Source of the DNA: JAJDXO01 sp965207535
GTDB lineage: Bacteria; Pseudomonadota; Alphaproteobacteria; Rhodospirillales; UBA2165
Reading direction: 5' to 3'
Assembly: GCA_965207535.1 (NCBI GenBank)
Contig: CBDBMR010000012.1
Location: 1 to 64,000, forward strand
Length of the DNA stretch: 64,000 nucleotides
Shown here: positions 25,595 to 34,681 of the stretch, piece after piece
Numbering within the stretch: the stretch's first letter is position 1
Layout: each line of letters starts with the position of its first letter
The notes under the pieces: model-generated
What the model saw: the letters and a program-made list of their open reading frames with translations, nothing else
Databases searched by the model: none
Told to the model about the DNA's origin: nothing
Program-made: the position numbers and the translations under genes

Positions 25595-26232
25595 AGATCG
25601 CCGTCCTCATTTCCGGGCGCGGCAGCAATCTGCAGTCGCTGATCGATGCCGCGGCGGCGGAAGAATTAGGGGCCGAGATCGCCCTGGTCGTCTCCAACGT
25701 GCCGGATGCTCCCGGTCTCGAACGGGCCGCCAAGGCGGGCATACCGACCGAGACCGTCGATCACCGGGACTTCGAGGGCCGGGAGCCGTTCGAGGATGCG
25801 CTCCACGCAGCGCTTTCCGGCCGATCCATCGAACTCGTCTGTCTTGCCGGGTTCATGCGGCTGCTGACCGGCAGCTTCGTCGGCAAATGGCGGGACCGGC
25901 TGATCAATATCCACCCCAGCATTCTGCCGGCGTTCAAGGGTCTTCACACCCACGAGCGGGCCATCGAGGCGGGCGTGAGGTTTTCCGGCTGTACCGTCCA
26001 CTTCGTGACCCCGGAGATGGATGATGGGCCGATCATCGCGCAGGCCGTCGTGCCTGTCCTGCAGGGCGACACGCCCGGGGATTTGGCGGCGCGCATTCTC
26101 GCCGAAGAGCACAAGCTGTACCCGCTGGCGGTCCGGCTGATCGCCGAGGGCCGGGCCAAGGTGGTCGGAAACAGAGTGGAGATAAGCGAGATGGGGGAGG
26201 CGCCCTCCCCGGTTGTCAATCCCGCGGGCTAG
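25591..26232 (+). CDS. purN: Phosphoribosylglycinamide formyltransferase
   Basis: A 213-residue GAR transformylase using 10-formyl-THF, step 3 of purine synthesis. Phosphate-binding ISGRGSNLQSL is at about 7-17. The catalytic signature region has NIHPSILPAFKGLHTHERAI (Asn-His) and, further on, VTPEMDDGPIIAQ with the catalytic Asp. ATG 25591 overlaps the purM stop, giving a coupled purMN operon. The TAG stop lies inside a 15-base repeat shared with the convergent ndk stop, only seven bases away. Confidence 0.96.
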   Translation: MKIAVLISGRGSNLQSLIDAAAAEELGAEIALVVSNVPDAPGLERAAKAGIPTETVDHRDFEGREPFEDALHAALSGRSIELVCLAGFMRLLTGSFVGKWRDRLINIHPSILPAFKGLHTHERAIEAGVRFSGCTVHFVTPEMDDGPIIAQAVVPVLQGDTPGDLAARILAEEHKLYPLAVRLIAEGRAKVVGNRVEISEMGEAPSPVVNPAG

Positions 26233-26243
26233 AGCCGATCTAG
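26229..26243. repeat. CTAG-bounded 15-mer, copy 1
   Basis: CTAGAGCCGATCTAG occupies the whole gap between convergent purN and ndk. Its left CTAG carries the purN stop and its right CTAG the ndk stop. With flanks it forms GGCTAG/CTAGCC arms. Exact copies occur at 26818 and 54460, also at stop codons. Confidence 0.8.
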
Positions 26244-26662
26244 CCGACGATATCCAGCTCACAAAAAAAGAAGGCTATCTCGCGGACCGCGGTTTCGGGC
26301 GCATCGGAACCGTGGACGGAGTTGGCCTCGATGCTCTCGGCGAAATCCTTGCGGATCGTGCCGTCATCGGCGTTGGCCGGGTTGGTGGCGCCCATAACCT
26401 CGCGGTTCTTGGCAATGGCGTCCTCGCCTTCGAGGACTTGAACCACCACCGGTCCGGAAATCATGAAGTCGCACAAATCGTCGAAGAACGCCCGCTCGGC
26501 ATGCACGTCGTAAAACCGTTCCGCCTGCTCCCGGGTCAGGCGGACCCGGCGCTGGGCGACGATCCGCAAACCGGCCTCTTCGAACCGGGCATTGATCTGG
26601 CCGGTGAGATTGCGCCGGGTGGCGTCCGGTTTGATGATCGAAAGTGTACGTTCGACGGCCAT
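26240..26662 (-). CDS. ndk: Nucleoside diphosphate kinase
   Basis: A 140-residue NDK that equilibrates NTP and NDP pools. The N-terminal ERTLSIIKPDATRRNLTG and the active-site His117 in ANSVHGSDAPETA are intact; length is standard. It lies on the minus strand downstream of holC (166-base gap) and converges on purN with seven bases between stops. In the gap, CCCCG-AAAAAC-CGGGG (about 26736-26751) could act as a weak terminator after holC, but its T run is poor. Confidence 0.97.
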   Translation of the reverse strand: MAVERTLSIIKPDATRRNLTGQINARFEEAGLRIVAQRRVRLTREQAERFYDVHAERAFFDDLCDFMISGPVVVQVLEGEDAIAKNREVMGATNPANADDGTIRKDFAESIEANSVHGSDAPETAVREIAFFFCELDIVG

Positions 26663-26817
26663 TGCATCGAACCTCGCGGTTGCCTAGAGAATCGGGTGAA
26701 ACGTGATCCCTCCGGATACAAAACTGCCGGGAACCCCGAAAAACCGGGGCGCTTATAAACATATGACCGGAGCGTGGCAAGCGTCTAGGGGATTCGCAAT
26801 TACCTGGCCTGACGGTT

Positions 26818-26832
26818 CTAGAGCCGATCTAG
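26818..26832. repeat. CTAG-bounded 15-mer, copy 2
   Basis: Exact CTAGAGCCGATCTAG at the end of holC; the right-hand CTAG holds the holC stop codon (minus strand). Confidence 0.8.
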
Positions 26833-27284
26833 GCGCCGGCCTTCTCTTCCCAGGCGCCCGAGACATTCTGCTGCCAATAGGTCAGCGCGTGACCAGCGGC
26901 CGCCAGGGATTTCCAGCGGCCCCGCGCCGCCTCGACCGCCGCGTCGTCATTGCCGTCGAACAGGTCGAAGCACCGTTCATAGCCGCTCGGATCCTCGACC
27001 GCCGCGCCGTCGGTGAGAAACAGGAAGTCCGCCTGGTTGGGGTTTTCCAATGCCGCGGTCAGCCACACCGGCTGGTGCTCGGCAAACCCGTCCGCGGCCG
27101 ATCCATGGGGCAGCCAGCCGCCCGGGTCCTGGCTCCAGAGTATGGCGTTCAACGATTCCACCCGTTCCTCGGAGGACGCCATCACCACGGCCCGCTTGCC
27201 CGCCGCCAGGGTCTTCTCCAGCAGCTTGGGCAACACAACTTCCAGCGGGGAGCGCTGCAGATGATAAAAGGAAACCTCGGTCAT
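26829..27284 (-). CDS. holC: DNA polymerase III chi subunit
   Basis: A 151-residue chi subunit of the clamp-loader complex, which links the holoenzyme to SSB. It has the family opening EVSFYHLQRSPLEVVLPKLL, then GKRAVVMASSEERVESLN, FAEHQPVWLT and a C-terminal RWKSLAAAGHALTYWQQN. I start at ATG 27284. A longer in-frame reading upstream is only an out-of-frame copy of pepA. It follows pepA after 47 bases, the usual pepA-holC pairing. Confidence 0.93.
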   Translation of the reverse strand: MTEVSFYHLQRSPLEVVLPKLLEKTLAAGKRAVVMASSEERVESLNAILWSQDPGGWLPHGSAADGFAEHQPVWLTAALENPNQADFLFLTDGAAVEDPSGYERCFDLFDGNDDAAVEAARGRWKSLAAAGHALTYWQQNVSGAWEEKAGA

Positions 27285-27331
27285 GCTCGAACGGTGCCAC
27301 AATTGCGCCGCGATTGGCAGCGAGTATCGGG

Positions 27332-28849
27332 CTACTTGCTCTCGTAGTGATCCTTCACCAGCCGGTCGAGCAGCCGGACCCCGAAGGCCGTGCCGCCCTT
27401 GGGAACCGTGGGAGCGTCCTTCTTCGACCAGGTGACGCCGGCGATATCCAGGTGAGCCCACGGGGTTTTGCCGACGAACCGGTGAAGGAACTGGGCCGCC
27501 GTAATGCTGCCGCCGCCGCGTCCGCCGATGTTCTTCATATCGGCCGCATCGCTGTCGATCATGCGGTCGTAGCCGTCTCCGATGGGCATTCGCCAGAGCT
27601 TCTCGTCCACCGCTTCGCCGGCCTTGGTCAACCGGTCGGAAAGCGTGTCGTTGTTGGAGAACAGGCCCGCATATTGATCGGCGAGGCTGACGATGATGGC
27701 GCCGGTCAGGGTGGCGAGGTTGACCATGAACTTGGGCTTGAACCGCTCCTTGCAGTACCACAGCGCATCGGCCAGCACGAGGCGCCCTTCGGCGTCGGTG
27801 TTCAGCACCTCGATGGTCTGGCCCGACATGGAGGTGACGATATCGCCCGGCCGCTGGGCATTGCCGCCCGGCATGTTCTCCACCAAGCCGATAACGCCGA
27901 CCACGTTGGCCTTGGCCTTGCGGCCGGCGAGCGCCCGCATGAGGCCGATCACCACGCCGGCGCCGCCCATGTCCCACTTCATGTCTTCCATGCCGGCCGC
28001 CGGCTTGATGGAGATGCCGCCCGTATCGAAGGTCACGCCCTTGCCGAGAAAGGCGATGGGCGCGTCCGCCCGGGAGCCCTTGGACTTCCCGCGCTTCGCC
28101 GCGCCGTTCCACTGCATGACCACCATCCGCGCCTCGCGGACACTGCCCTGCGCGACGCCGAGCAGCGCGCCCATGCCCAGACGCTTCATCCGGGCGGCGG
28201 TCAGAATCTCGACCTTGACCCCGAGCTTCTCGAGCTTCTTCGCCTCCTTGGCGAGGGACTCGGGGTAGAGAATGTTGGGCGGCTCCGAGACCAGATCGCG
28301 GGTGAAGAAGACCCCGTCGGCGATCTTGCCGAGCACGTTGTAGCTTCTGCGGGCATTGACGTGTCCCGCGCAGCCGAACCTTATCGATTTGAGGGTCGGC
28401 TTGGCTGTGTCCTTTTCCTTGGTCCGGTATTTGCTGAACCGGTAGGAACGCAGCAATGCCCCGTATCCCATCTGGGCGGCGAGCTCGTTGGCCGGGAGCT
28501 TGCCGCCATCCACCGGATCGACGGCGACATTGACCGTGCCGCTCTTGGCCCGGCGGGCGTTGGCATACATCGCTCCCCCGATCTTCTGGGCCTGGAGGTC
28601 GGTCAACGCCTCCGGTTTGCCGAGGCCCATGATCATGATGGCTTCCAGCCGGGTTCCGGCCGGCGTCCAGATCTTCAAAACCTGATCCGCGTTGCCCTTG
28701 AAGTGGCTCGCCTTGATCGCGCGCCTGATGGCGCCGCCGGCTTTCTTGTCGAGCTTGTCGGCGGACGGGGTGAGCTTGCCGCCGGCGGTCGCGAAAACCA
28801 CCGCGACCCCATTGGTCGCCTGGGCGGGCTTGTCGAACGATATTCTCAT
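27332..28849 (-). CDS. pepA: Leucyl aminopeptidase (M17)
   Basis: A 505-residue dizinc cytosol aminopeptidase. Metal and catalytic residues are in place: K270 and D275 (LGKGVTFDTGG), K282, D293 (WDMGGAG) and the signature NTDAEGRL at 350-357 with D352 and E354. The N-terminal macro-like domain spans 1-170. Length is standard. It heads a pepA-holC operon. The 115 bases between it and the radical SAM gene hold no recognisable feature. Confidence 0.96.
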   Translation of the reverse strand: MRISFDKPAQATNGVAVVFATAGGKLTPSADKLDKKAGGAIRRAIKASHFKGNADQVLKIWTPAGTRLEAIMIMGLGKPEALTDLQAQKIGGAMYANARRAKSGTVNVAVDPVDGGKLPANELAAQMGYGALLRSYRFSKYRTKEKDTAKPTLKSIRFGCAGHVNARRSYNVLGKIADGVFFTRDLVSEPPNILYPESLAKEAKKLEKLGVKVEILTAARMKRLGMGALLGVAQGSVREARMVVMQWNGAAKRGKSKGSRADAPIAFLGKGVTFDTGGISIKPAAGMEDMKWDMGGAGVVIGLMRALAGRKAKANVVGVIGLVENMPGGNAQRPGDIVTSMSGQTIEVLNTDAEGRLVLADALWYCKERFKPKFMVNLATLTGAIIVSLADQYAGLFSNNDTLSDRLTKAGEAVDEKLWRMPIGDGYDRMIDSDAADMKNIGGRGGGSITAAQFLHRFVGKTPWAHLDIAGVTWSKKDAPTVPKGGTAFGVRLLDRLVKDHYESK

Positions 28850-28964
28850 TGCGGGACTGCCTTCCTCGGTGATGGGCGAAACGTTCGGCTGCTTCCTGGT
28901 TGAGCCATTTGAATTTATGTGATGCGGACGGGCCTGTAAATTCCGGCGGACGGCACGGCGCGGA

Positions 28965-30062
28965 TCACGCCGCCGCTTCTCGGATGCGAACCGGCCGGCG
29001 TTTGCGGCCCCAATCGCCGGGCGGGCCGTCGAACACGCCGGCGCAGGGCGTGCCGCAATTGGCGCACCGGCTGTCTTCGGTGATGTTCCATGTGGAGAGC
29101 TCGTACCAGTCTCGCCCGATCAGAACGCCGCCGCAGCCATGGCAGTAGGTGCTCGACCCGTCATAGTCATGAATGTTGCCGAGGTAGACGTAGCGAAGCC
29201 CCCGATCAAGGGCGATGGAGCGCGCCCGCCGCAAGGTCTCCGGCGGCGTGTTGGGAACGTCGGTCATTTTCCAGTCCGGGTGAAACGCCGAGAAGTGGAG
29301 GGGCACGTCGGGTCCGAGATTTTCCGCGATCCACTCGGAGAGTTCGGCCAGTTCCCGCTCCGAATCGTTGTGACCCGGAATCAGGAGGGTGGTGATCTCC
29401 ACCCAGACGGCGGTCTCGTGCACCAGATATTCGAGGGTGTCCAGCACGGCCTCCAGATGACCGGAACAAAGGTCCATGTAGAACTCTTCGGTGAACGCCT
29501 TGAGGTCGATATTCACCGCATCCATGTGTTCATAGAATTCGATCCGCGGCTCGGGAGAGATATAGCCCGCCGAGACCGCGACGCTCTTGATCCCGAGCTC
29601 GTGGCACGCCTTGGCGGCATCCACGGCATATTCGAGGAAAATCACCGGGTCGTTATAGGTGAAGGCGACGCTCCGGCAGCCGTGATCCCGGGCCGCGCGG
29701 GCGATGGCTTCCGGGCTCGCCCGGTCGGCCAGCTTGTCGAAGTCCCGGGCCTTTGAAATATCCCAATTCTGGCAGAACTTGCAGGTCAGGTTGCAGCCCG
29801 CCGTGCCGAAAGACAGGACGGGCGTGCCGGGCAGAAAATGATTGAGCGGCTTTTTCTCGATGGGATCGATGCAGAAACCCGACGAGCGGCCGTAGGTGGT
29901 CAACACGATGCCGTCGTCTTTCCGCGCGCGGACGAAACACAAGCCGCGCTGACCGTCGCTCAGCCTGCACTCGCGCGGACACAGGTCGCACTGAATGCGG
30001 CCGTCATCGAGGGCGTGCCAATACCGTCCGGGATATGACTGGTCTGCCGGGATCTGGTTCAC
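28965..30062 (-). CDS. amrS: AmmeMemoRadiSam system radical SAM enzyme
   Basis: A 365-residue radical SAM protein. The 4Fe-4S motif is C90-NLT-C94-KF-C97. An N-terminal cysteine cluster (CDLCPRECRLSDGQRGLC, 25-42) and a C-terminal pair of CxxC motifs (YCHGCGG, RCANCGTPC) suggest further metal sites. This is the AmrS component of the conserved AmmeMemoRadiSam gene set, formerly confused with pyruvate-formate-lyase activase. The reaction is not established to my knowledge. Its partner Memo-AMMECR1 fusion lies at 32656-34110 beyond a molybdoenzyme gene. It is divergent from that gene across a 201-base region. Confidence 0.92.
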   Translation of the reverse strand: MNQIPADQSYPGRYWHALDDGRIQCDLCPRECRLSDGQRGLCFVRARKDDGIVLTTYGRSSGFCIDPIEKKPLNHFLPGTPVLSFGTAGCNLTCKFCQNWDISKARDFDKLADRASPEAIARAARDHGCRSVAFTYNDPVIFLEYAVDAAKACHELGIKSVAVSAGYISPEPRIEFYEHMDAVNIDLKAFTEEFYMDLCSGHLEAVLDTLEYLVHETAVWVEITTLLIPGHNDSERELAELSEWIAENLGPDVPLHFSAFHPDWKMTDVPNTPPETLRRARSIALDRGLRYVYLGNIHDYDGSSTYCHGCGGVLIGRDWYELSTWNITEDSRCANCGTPCAGVFDGPPGDWGRKRRPVRIREAAA

Positions 30063-30263
30063 CTGAGCCTCCCATCGGCGGTACCATCATCCGGGCCATC
30101 ATACAAATTTGCCGCGGTTGCCTCCAGAGGGCGGCACCGCTGCACCGGCCGCACTTGTCCATCTCGTGGACCCCAGGGAAAATCGCGGTGAATTTGGTGG
30201 CGGGCCAGCGGTCAAACTGCCTATAAAAAGCGGTCGCCGGACGCGAACAGGGAGATAAAGACG

Positions 30264-32582
30264 ATGAAATTCGGCATTGGGCAGGCGGTTTCCAGAAAAG
30301 AAGACCCGAAATTTCTGACCGGCAAGGGGCGCTATGTGGACGACATGGTGCTGCCCCGGATGACCCACGGCTATGTGCTGCGCTCGCCGCACGCCAATGC
30401 CAAGATCAAGTCCATCGACACCTCGGCCGCCGAAGCCGCCCCCGGCGTCGTCGCCGTCTTTACCGGCGCACACATCGAAGCGGCGGGTCTCCGGGGCATT
30501 CCCTGCATGACCATCATCCCCTTCCTGGTGCAGGGCGAGCCGGTCCAGCGGCCCCACGCGGCGCTCGCCAAGGACGAAGTGAAATGCGTCGGCGCCCCCG
30601 TGGCCTTCGTGATCGCCGAGACCTTGGCGTATGCCAAGGACGCCGCCGAACTGATCGAAGTGGACTACGAAATTCTGCCGGCGGTCACCACCGTCGCCGC
30701 GGCCCGGGCCGACGGCGCGCCCCTGGTCTATGACGGCACCGACAGCAACCTCACCTTCCGGTATGCCATGGGCAACGCCGAGGCCGTCGAGGCGGCACTC
30801 GCGGGCGCGCACCACGTCACCAAGGCGCAGATCAACAACAACCGGATCACCACCAATTCCATGGAAACCCGGGTCTCCCTCGGCGATTACGATGCGGGCG
30901 AGGACCGCCATACCCTCTATACGACGTCCCAGGTCCCGCACAGCGTCCGGGCCGAACTGTGCCATGAGATCTTCCATATGCCGGAGAGCAGGCTCCGGGT
31001 GGTGGCGCCCGACGTCGGCGGCGGCTTCGGCATGAAGGGCGGGTTTTACAGCGAAGACATCCTGACTGTCTGGGCGTCCAAGGAAGTGGGCCGGCCGGTC
31101 AAGTGGGTGTCGGACCGGGCCGAGGCGCTGCTCTCCGACTCCCAGGCCCGGGACGTGGACGCCGAGGCCGAGATGGGATTCGATGCCGACGGCAAGGTAG
31201 TCGGATTCCGGGTCACCGGGCACTACAACCAGGGCGCCTACATAATGCCGAACGGCGGCATTTCCCCCATGTTCTTCACCACGCTGATGTCCGGCGTCTA
31301 CGCCATGCCGGCCATCCGCGTGACCACCAACTGTTACTTCACCAACACCCAGGGGACGGCGCCCTATCGCGGCGCGGGCCGTCCCGAGGCGGCTTACGTA
31401 GTGGAACGGATGTTCGACATCGCAGCGCGCGAGATGGATATGGACCCGATCGAGCTCCGCCGGCGCAACATGATCAAGCCGGATCAGATGCCCTATCAGA
31501 CCGCGCTCATGTACCAGTACGACTGCGGCGATTTCGAGGCTTGCATGGACAGCGCCATGGAGGCCGCCGAGTGGGCGGGCTTCGATGCGCGCCGGAGCGC
31601 GTCGGAGGCCGACGGCAAGCTCCGCGGCCGCGGGCTGGCGGTCTATCTGGAATCCGCCGCCGTGTTCAACGACCGCATGGAAATCCACTTCGACGGCACC
31701 GGCGACGTCACCATCGTCGCGGGCACGCACTCTCACGGGCAGGGTCACGACACGGTCTATGCCCAGATGGCGTCCGAATTCCTCGGCGTCGATAACGAGC
31801 GGGTCCGGGTGGTCCAGGGCGATACGGACAAGGTGTCCATTGGCCGCGGTACGATCGGCTCGCGCTCCATGGTGGTCGGCGGATCGGCGCTCAAGAGCGC
31901 CGCCGACGAAGTGATCGAGAAGGGCAAGAAGATCGCCGCCCACCTGATGGAAGCTGGCGAGAGCGATATCGAGTTCGACGACGGCGCCTTCACCGTCGCC
32001 GGTACCGACAAGTCCATGGATATCACCGAGGTCGCCGCGGCGTCCTACAATCCGATCATGTATCCGCCGCACCTGGGCGTGGGGCTCGAGGGCGTGGGCG
32101 CCTTCCAGGCCGGCCTCGGCAACTTCAATTTCCCCAACGGCTGTCAGATCGCCGAAGTGGAGATCGATCCCGACACCGGCAAGGTGGAACTGGTCGGCAT
32201 GACGGTCACCGACGATGTCGGCACGGTGATCAATCCGCTGCTGCTGAAGGGCCAGCTTCACGGCGGCGTCGCCCAAGGCGTCGGCCAGGCGCTCATGGAG
32301 AACATGGTCTATGACGAGAGCGGACAAATGCTTTCGGGCTCGTTTCTGGACTACTGCATGCCCCGGGCCGATGACTTCCCGAAGATCGCCGCCGACTCGC
32401 TGCCGGTGCCGACGGGCAACAACCCGCTCGGCGTCAAGGGCGCCGGGGAAACCGGCACCGTCGGTGCGCCGCCCGCGGTGATGAATGCGGTGGTCGATGC
32501 CTTGGCCAGCGCCGGCATCACCCATGTGGATATGCCGGCGACACCGGAGAAAATCTGGCGGGCGCTCCAGGAAGCGGCATAG
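30264..32582 (+). CDS. Xanthine dehydrogenase-family molybdopterin-binding subunit, orphan
   Basis: A 772-residue large subunit of a molybdenum hydroxylase. The N-terminal FGIGQAVSRKEDPKFLTGKG and PHANAKI are typical of CoxL-like proteins. VAPDVGGGFGMKGG, APYRGAGRPEA and GVKGAGETGTVGAPP (containing the catalytic Glu) mark the cofactor and active site. The loop reads YRGAGRPEA rather than the AYRCSFR of true CO dehydrogenase, so this is a form II-type enzyme of unknown substrate. No FAD or 2Fe-2S subunit gene lies in the window, which is unusual because these enzymes need both. GGAG sits about 10 bases before the ATG. It stands between the two AmmeMemoRadiSam genes. Confidence 0.92.
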   Translation: MKFGIGQAVSRKEDPKFLTGKGRYVDDMVLPRMTHGYVLRSPHANAKIKSIDTSAAEAAPGVVAVFTGAHIEAAGLRGIPCMTIIPFLVQGEPVQRPHAALAKDEVKCVGAPVAFVIAETLAYAKDAAELIEVDYEILPAVTTVAAARADGAPLVYDGTDSNLTFRYAMGNAEAVEAALAGAHHVTKAQINNNRITTNSMETRVSLGDYDAGEDRHTLYTTSQVPHSVRAELCHEIFHMPESRLRVVAPDVGGGFGMKGGFYSEDILTVWASKEVGRPVKWVSDRAEALLSDSQARDVDAEAEMGFDADGKVVGFRVTGHYNQGAYIMPNGGISPMFFTTLMSGVYAMPAIRVTTNCYFTNTQGTAPYRGAGRPEAAYVVERMFDIAAREMDMDPIELRRRNMIKPDQMPYQTALMYQYDCGDFEACMDSAMEAAEWAGFDARRSASEADGKLRGRGLAVYLESAAVFNDRMEIHFDGTGDVTIVAGTHSHGQGHDTVYAQMASEFLGVDNERVRVVQGDTDKVSIGRGTIGSRSMVVGGSALKSAADEVIEKGKKIAAHLMEAGESDIEFDDGAFTVAGTDKSMDITEVAAASYNPIMYPPHLGVGLEGVGAFQAGLGNFNFPNGCQIAEVEIDPDTGKVELVGMTVTDDVGTVINPLLLKGQLHGGVAQGVGQALMENMVYDESGQMLSGSFLDYCMPRADDFPKIAADSLPVPTGNNPLGVKGAGETGTVGAPPAVMNAVVDALASAGITHVDMPATPEKIWRALQEAA

Positions 32583-32655
32583 CCTCCAACCGGCCGAGCT
32601 TCCGTCGGCCGCCGGGAGCCGCTAGACTGGCCGGCGGAGTTGAGAGGTACGGCAG

Positions 32656-34110
32656 ATGAATGCGGTCCGTCCCCCCGCCGTCGCCGGGATGTTTTATCCG
32701 CGCGACCCCAAGGAGTTGAAAGCCTCGGTCGGGTACTACCTGGCCGAAGCCGCAAAGAGCCATCGGGCCGGCGGCCAAGCGGACCGCCGGGCGCCCAAGG
32801 CCATCATCGCACCCCATGCCGGTTACATTTATTCAGGCTTTACCGCCGCCTGCGCCTATACCCGCCTTGTCCCGGCGGCCGACAGGATCAAACGGGTGGT
32901 GATGATGGGCCCGTGCCACCGGGTCGCCGTGAACGGAATCGCGTTGCCCGAGGCGGATGCGTTCGCGACGCCGCTCGGCGAAATTCCCATCGACGCCGAT
33001 GCGGTCCGGGAGATCAGCCGCCTGCCCTTCGTTCGGACGTTCGACGCCACCCACAAGGACGATCACTGCCTCGAGGTGCACCTGCCCTTCCTGCAATCCC
33101 TCCTCGGCGAGTTCACCATCGTACCGATGATCGTCGGTCAGGCGGCCATCGAACAAGTGGCCGAGGTGCTGGAGATTCTGTGGGGCGGGCCGGAAACATT
33201 GATCCTCATCAGTTCGGACCTGAGCCACTATCTGCCCTACGACAAGGCAAAACAGACCGACAGCCGGGCCGGCACGGCAATCGAGGCGCTGGACCCGCTG
33301 TCCCTGGAGGACCATCAGGCCTGCGGCCGCCACTCCATCAAGGGTCTGCTTACCGTGGCCAAGCAAAAAGGGCTCGCGGCCCGGACCGTCGACTTGCGCA
33401 ATTCCGGCGACACCGCCGGGTCACGGGACCAGGTCGTCGGTTACGGCTCATGGATTTTCCAGGAGCCGGACGGCGCCGGCCGGGCAAAAGGCGGCTTCGA
33501 GGACCAAACCCGGGCCATCCTCTCACGACACGGAGAGTGGCTGCTCAAACTTGCCGGCCATTCGGTGAAGACCTACCTCGCGGACGGCAAGCAGCACACG
33601 CCGAACGTGGCCGCCGCGCCGGCTGAACTGGCCCGCCACGGCGCCAGTTTCGTTACCGTGGAGAAGGAAGGGAAGCTGCGCGGCTGCATCGGGTCGCTCA
33701 GCGCCGCGCGTCCCTTGGTGCTGGATGTCGCGGAAAACGCTTTCAAGGCGGCGTTCAAGGATCATCGCTTCCCGCCCCTGTCGCGGGAAGAGTTCGAGGC
33801 CGGCAATCTGAGCCTGACCGTCACGGTCCTCGGCGATCTCGTGCCCATCACGTTTTCGGATGAGGCGGATCTCGTCCGACGATTGCGGCCCGGAACCGAC
33901 GGGCTGCTGATTCAGGAAAGCGACAAACGCGGCGTCTTCCTGCCCGTTGTCTGGGAGAGCATTCAGGAACCGCGAGAGTTCCTGAAACGGCTCAAGCGGA
34001 AAGCCGGGTTCGCCCCCGACTATTGGTCCGAGGGTCTCGAGGCCTGGCGATTTGTCACCGTATCGGTCAATTCCACCGACCTCGGGAGCCCCGACGCCGT
34101 CTGGCGCTGA
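32656..34110 (+). CDS. AmmeMemoRadiSam fusion: Memo domain plus AMMECR1 domain
   Basis: A 484-residue fusion. Residues 1-270 are a Memo/AmrB domain with likely metal ligands H54 (APHAGYIYSG), H88 (MGPCHR) and C223 (QACGRHS), plus EVHLPFLQ and SSDLSHY. Residues about 285-480 are an AMMECR1/AmrA domain with the hallmark LRGCIGS (341-347). Human MEMO1 and AMMECR1 are homologues, but the bacterial pathway is undefined. Fusion of the two shows they act together, with the radical SAM protein at 28965-30062 as third partner. It starts 73 bases after the molybdoenzyme gene in the same direction, so they may be co-transcribed. Confidence 0.92.
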   Translation: MNAVRPPAVAGMFYPRDPKELKASVGYYLAEAAKSHRAGGQADRRAPKAIIAPHAGYIYSGFTAACAYTRLVPAADRIKRVVMMGPCHRVAVNGIALPEADAFATPLGEIPIDADAVREISRLPFVRTFDATHKDDHCLEVHLPFLQSLLGEFTIVPMIVGQAAIEQVAEVLEILWGGPETLILISSDLSHYLPYDKAKQTDSRAGTAIEALDPLSLEDHQACGRHSIKGLLTVAKQKGLAARTVDLRNSGDTAGSRDQVVGYGSWIFQEPDGAGRAKGGFEDQTRAILSRHGEWLLKLAGHSVKTYLADGKQHTPNVAAAPAELARHGASFVTVEKEGKLRGCIGSLSAARPLVLDVAENAFKAAFKDHRFPPLSREEFEAGNLSLTVTVLGDLVPITFSDEADLVRRLRPGTDGLLIQESDKRGVFLPVVWESIQEPREFLKRLKRKAGFAPDYWSEGLEAWRFVTVSVNSTDLGSPDAVWR

Positions 34111-34198
34111 TCCCTCGCCCGGCCGAGCCGGGCATGGCGTCTTCGGGCCAAGTCTGGTACATCGACGCCCTCTTGACGCTCTCAGCTCCGGGGTAGGG

Positions 34199-34666
34199 AT
34201 GACACTCAACATTCGACGCATTGTTACCGATCACGATTCCGAAGGCCGCGCCATCGTCGGCATGGACGAGGTGATGACCAACGTTCACAAGCTTCGATCC
34301 GGCAATATTCAGTCGCTGATCTGGATGACCGACGATACGCCGGCCGACATCGAGGGAGACGAGGACCCGGCGGCCCGTGTAATCGATATCGAACCCCCGG
34401 CTCGCGGCTCGGTATTCCGGATACTCGAACTCGCGCCGGGCAAAGAGGCCTACATGCACCGTACCGACACCATCGATTACGCCATCTGCATGTCCGGCGA
34501 GTGCGACATGCTTCTGGACGATGACGCGGAGGTTCACATGTCGGCCGGCGATGTCATGGTGCAGCGCGCCACTTGGCACGGTTGGGTGAACCGGGGCACC
34601 GAACCTTGCCAGATCGCCTTCATCCTTATCGGGTCCCATCCGCCGTCCAAGACCCTGCATCCGTAA
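34199..34666 (+). CDS. Cupin-domain protein
   Basis: A 155-residue single-cupin protein. The barrel region (about 75-145) has PGKEAYMHRTDTIDYAICMSGE followed by LDDDAEVHMSAGDVMVQRATWHGWVN, with His and Glu residues that could bind a metal. Related cupins occur with ring-cleavage enzymes or as small-molecule binding proteins; function cannot be assigned. I start at ATG 34199, as a 49-codon upstream extension overlaps the preceding gene's end and is not family-like. The CysQ-like gene follows after 15 bases. Confidence 0.8.
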   Translation: MTLNIRRIVTDHDSEGRAIVGMDEVMTNVHKLRSGNIQSLIWMTDDTPADIEGDEDPAARVIDIEPPARGSVFRILELAPGKEAYMHRTDTIDYAICMSGECDMLLDDDAEVHMSAGDVMVQRATWHGWVNRGTEPCQIAFILIGSHPPSKTLHP

Positions 34667-34681
34667 GGAGGCGATGCGCCC

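Noticed and set aside
30099..32525. 808-codon open frame on the minus strand opposite the molybdoenzyme gene
   Set aside because: It is antisense to a clearly conserved protein, is His/Gly/Arg-rich with no domain, and is a typical artefact of high-GC codon bias.
30264..32582. Aerobic CO dehydrogenase large subunit CoxL
   Set aside because: The active-site loop is YRGAGRPEA rather than AYRCSFR, and CoxM/CoxS genes are absent.
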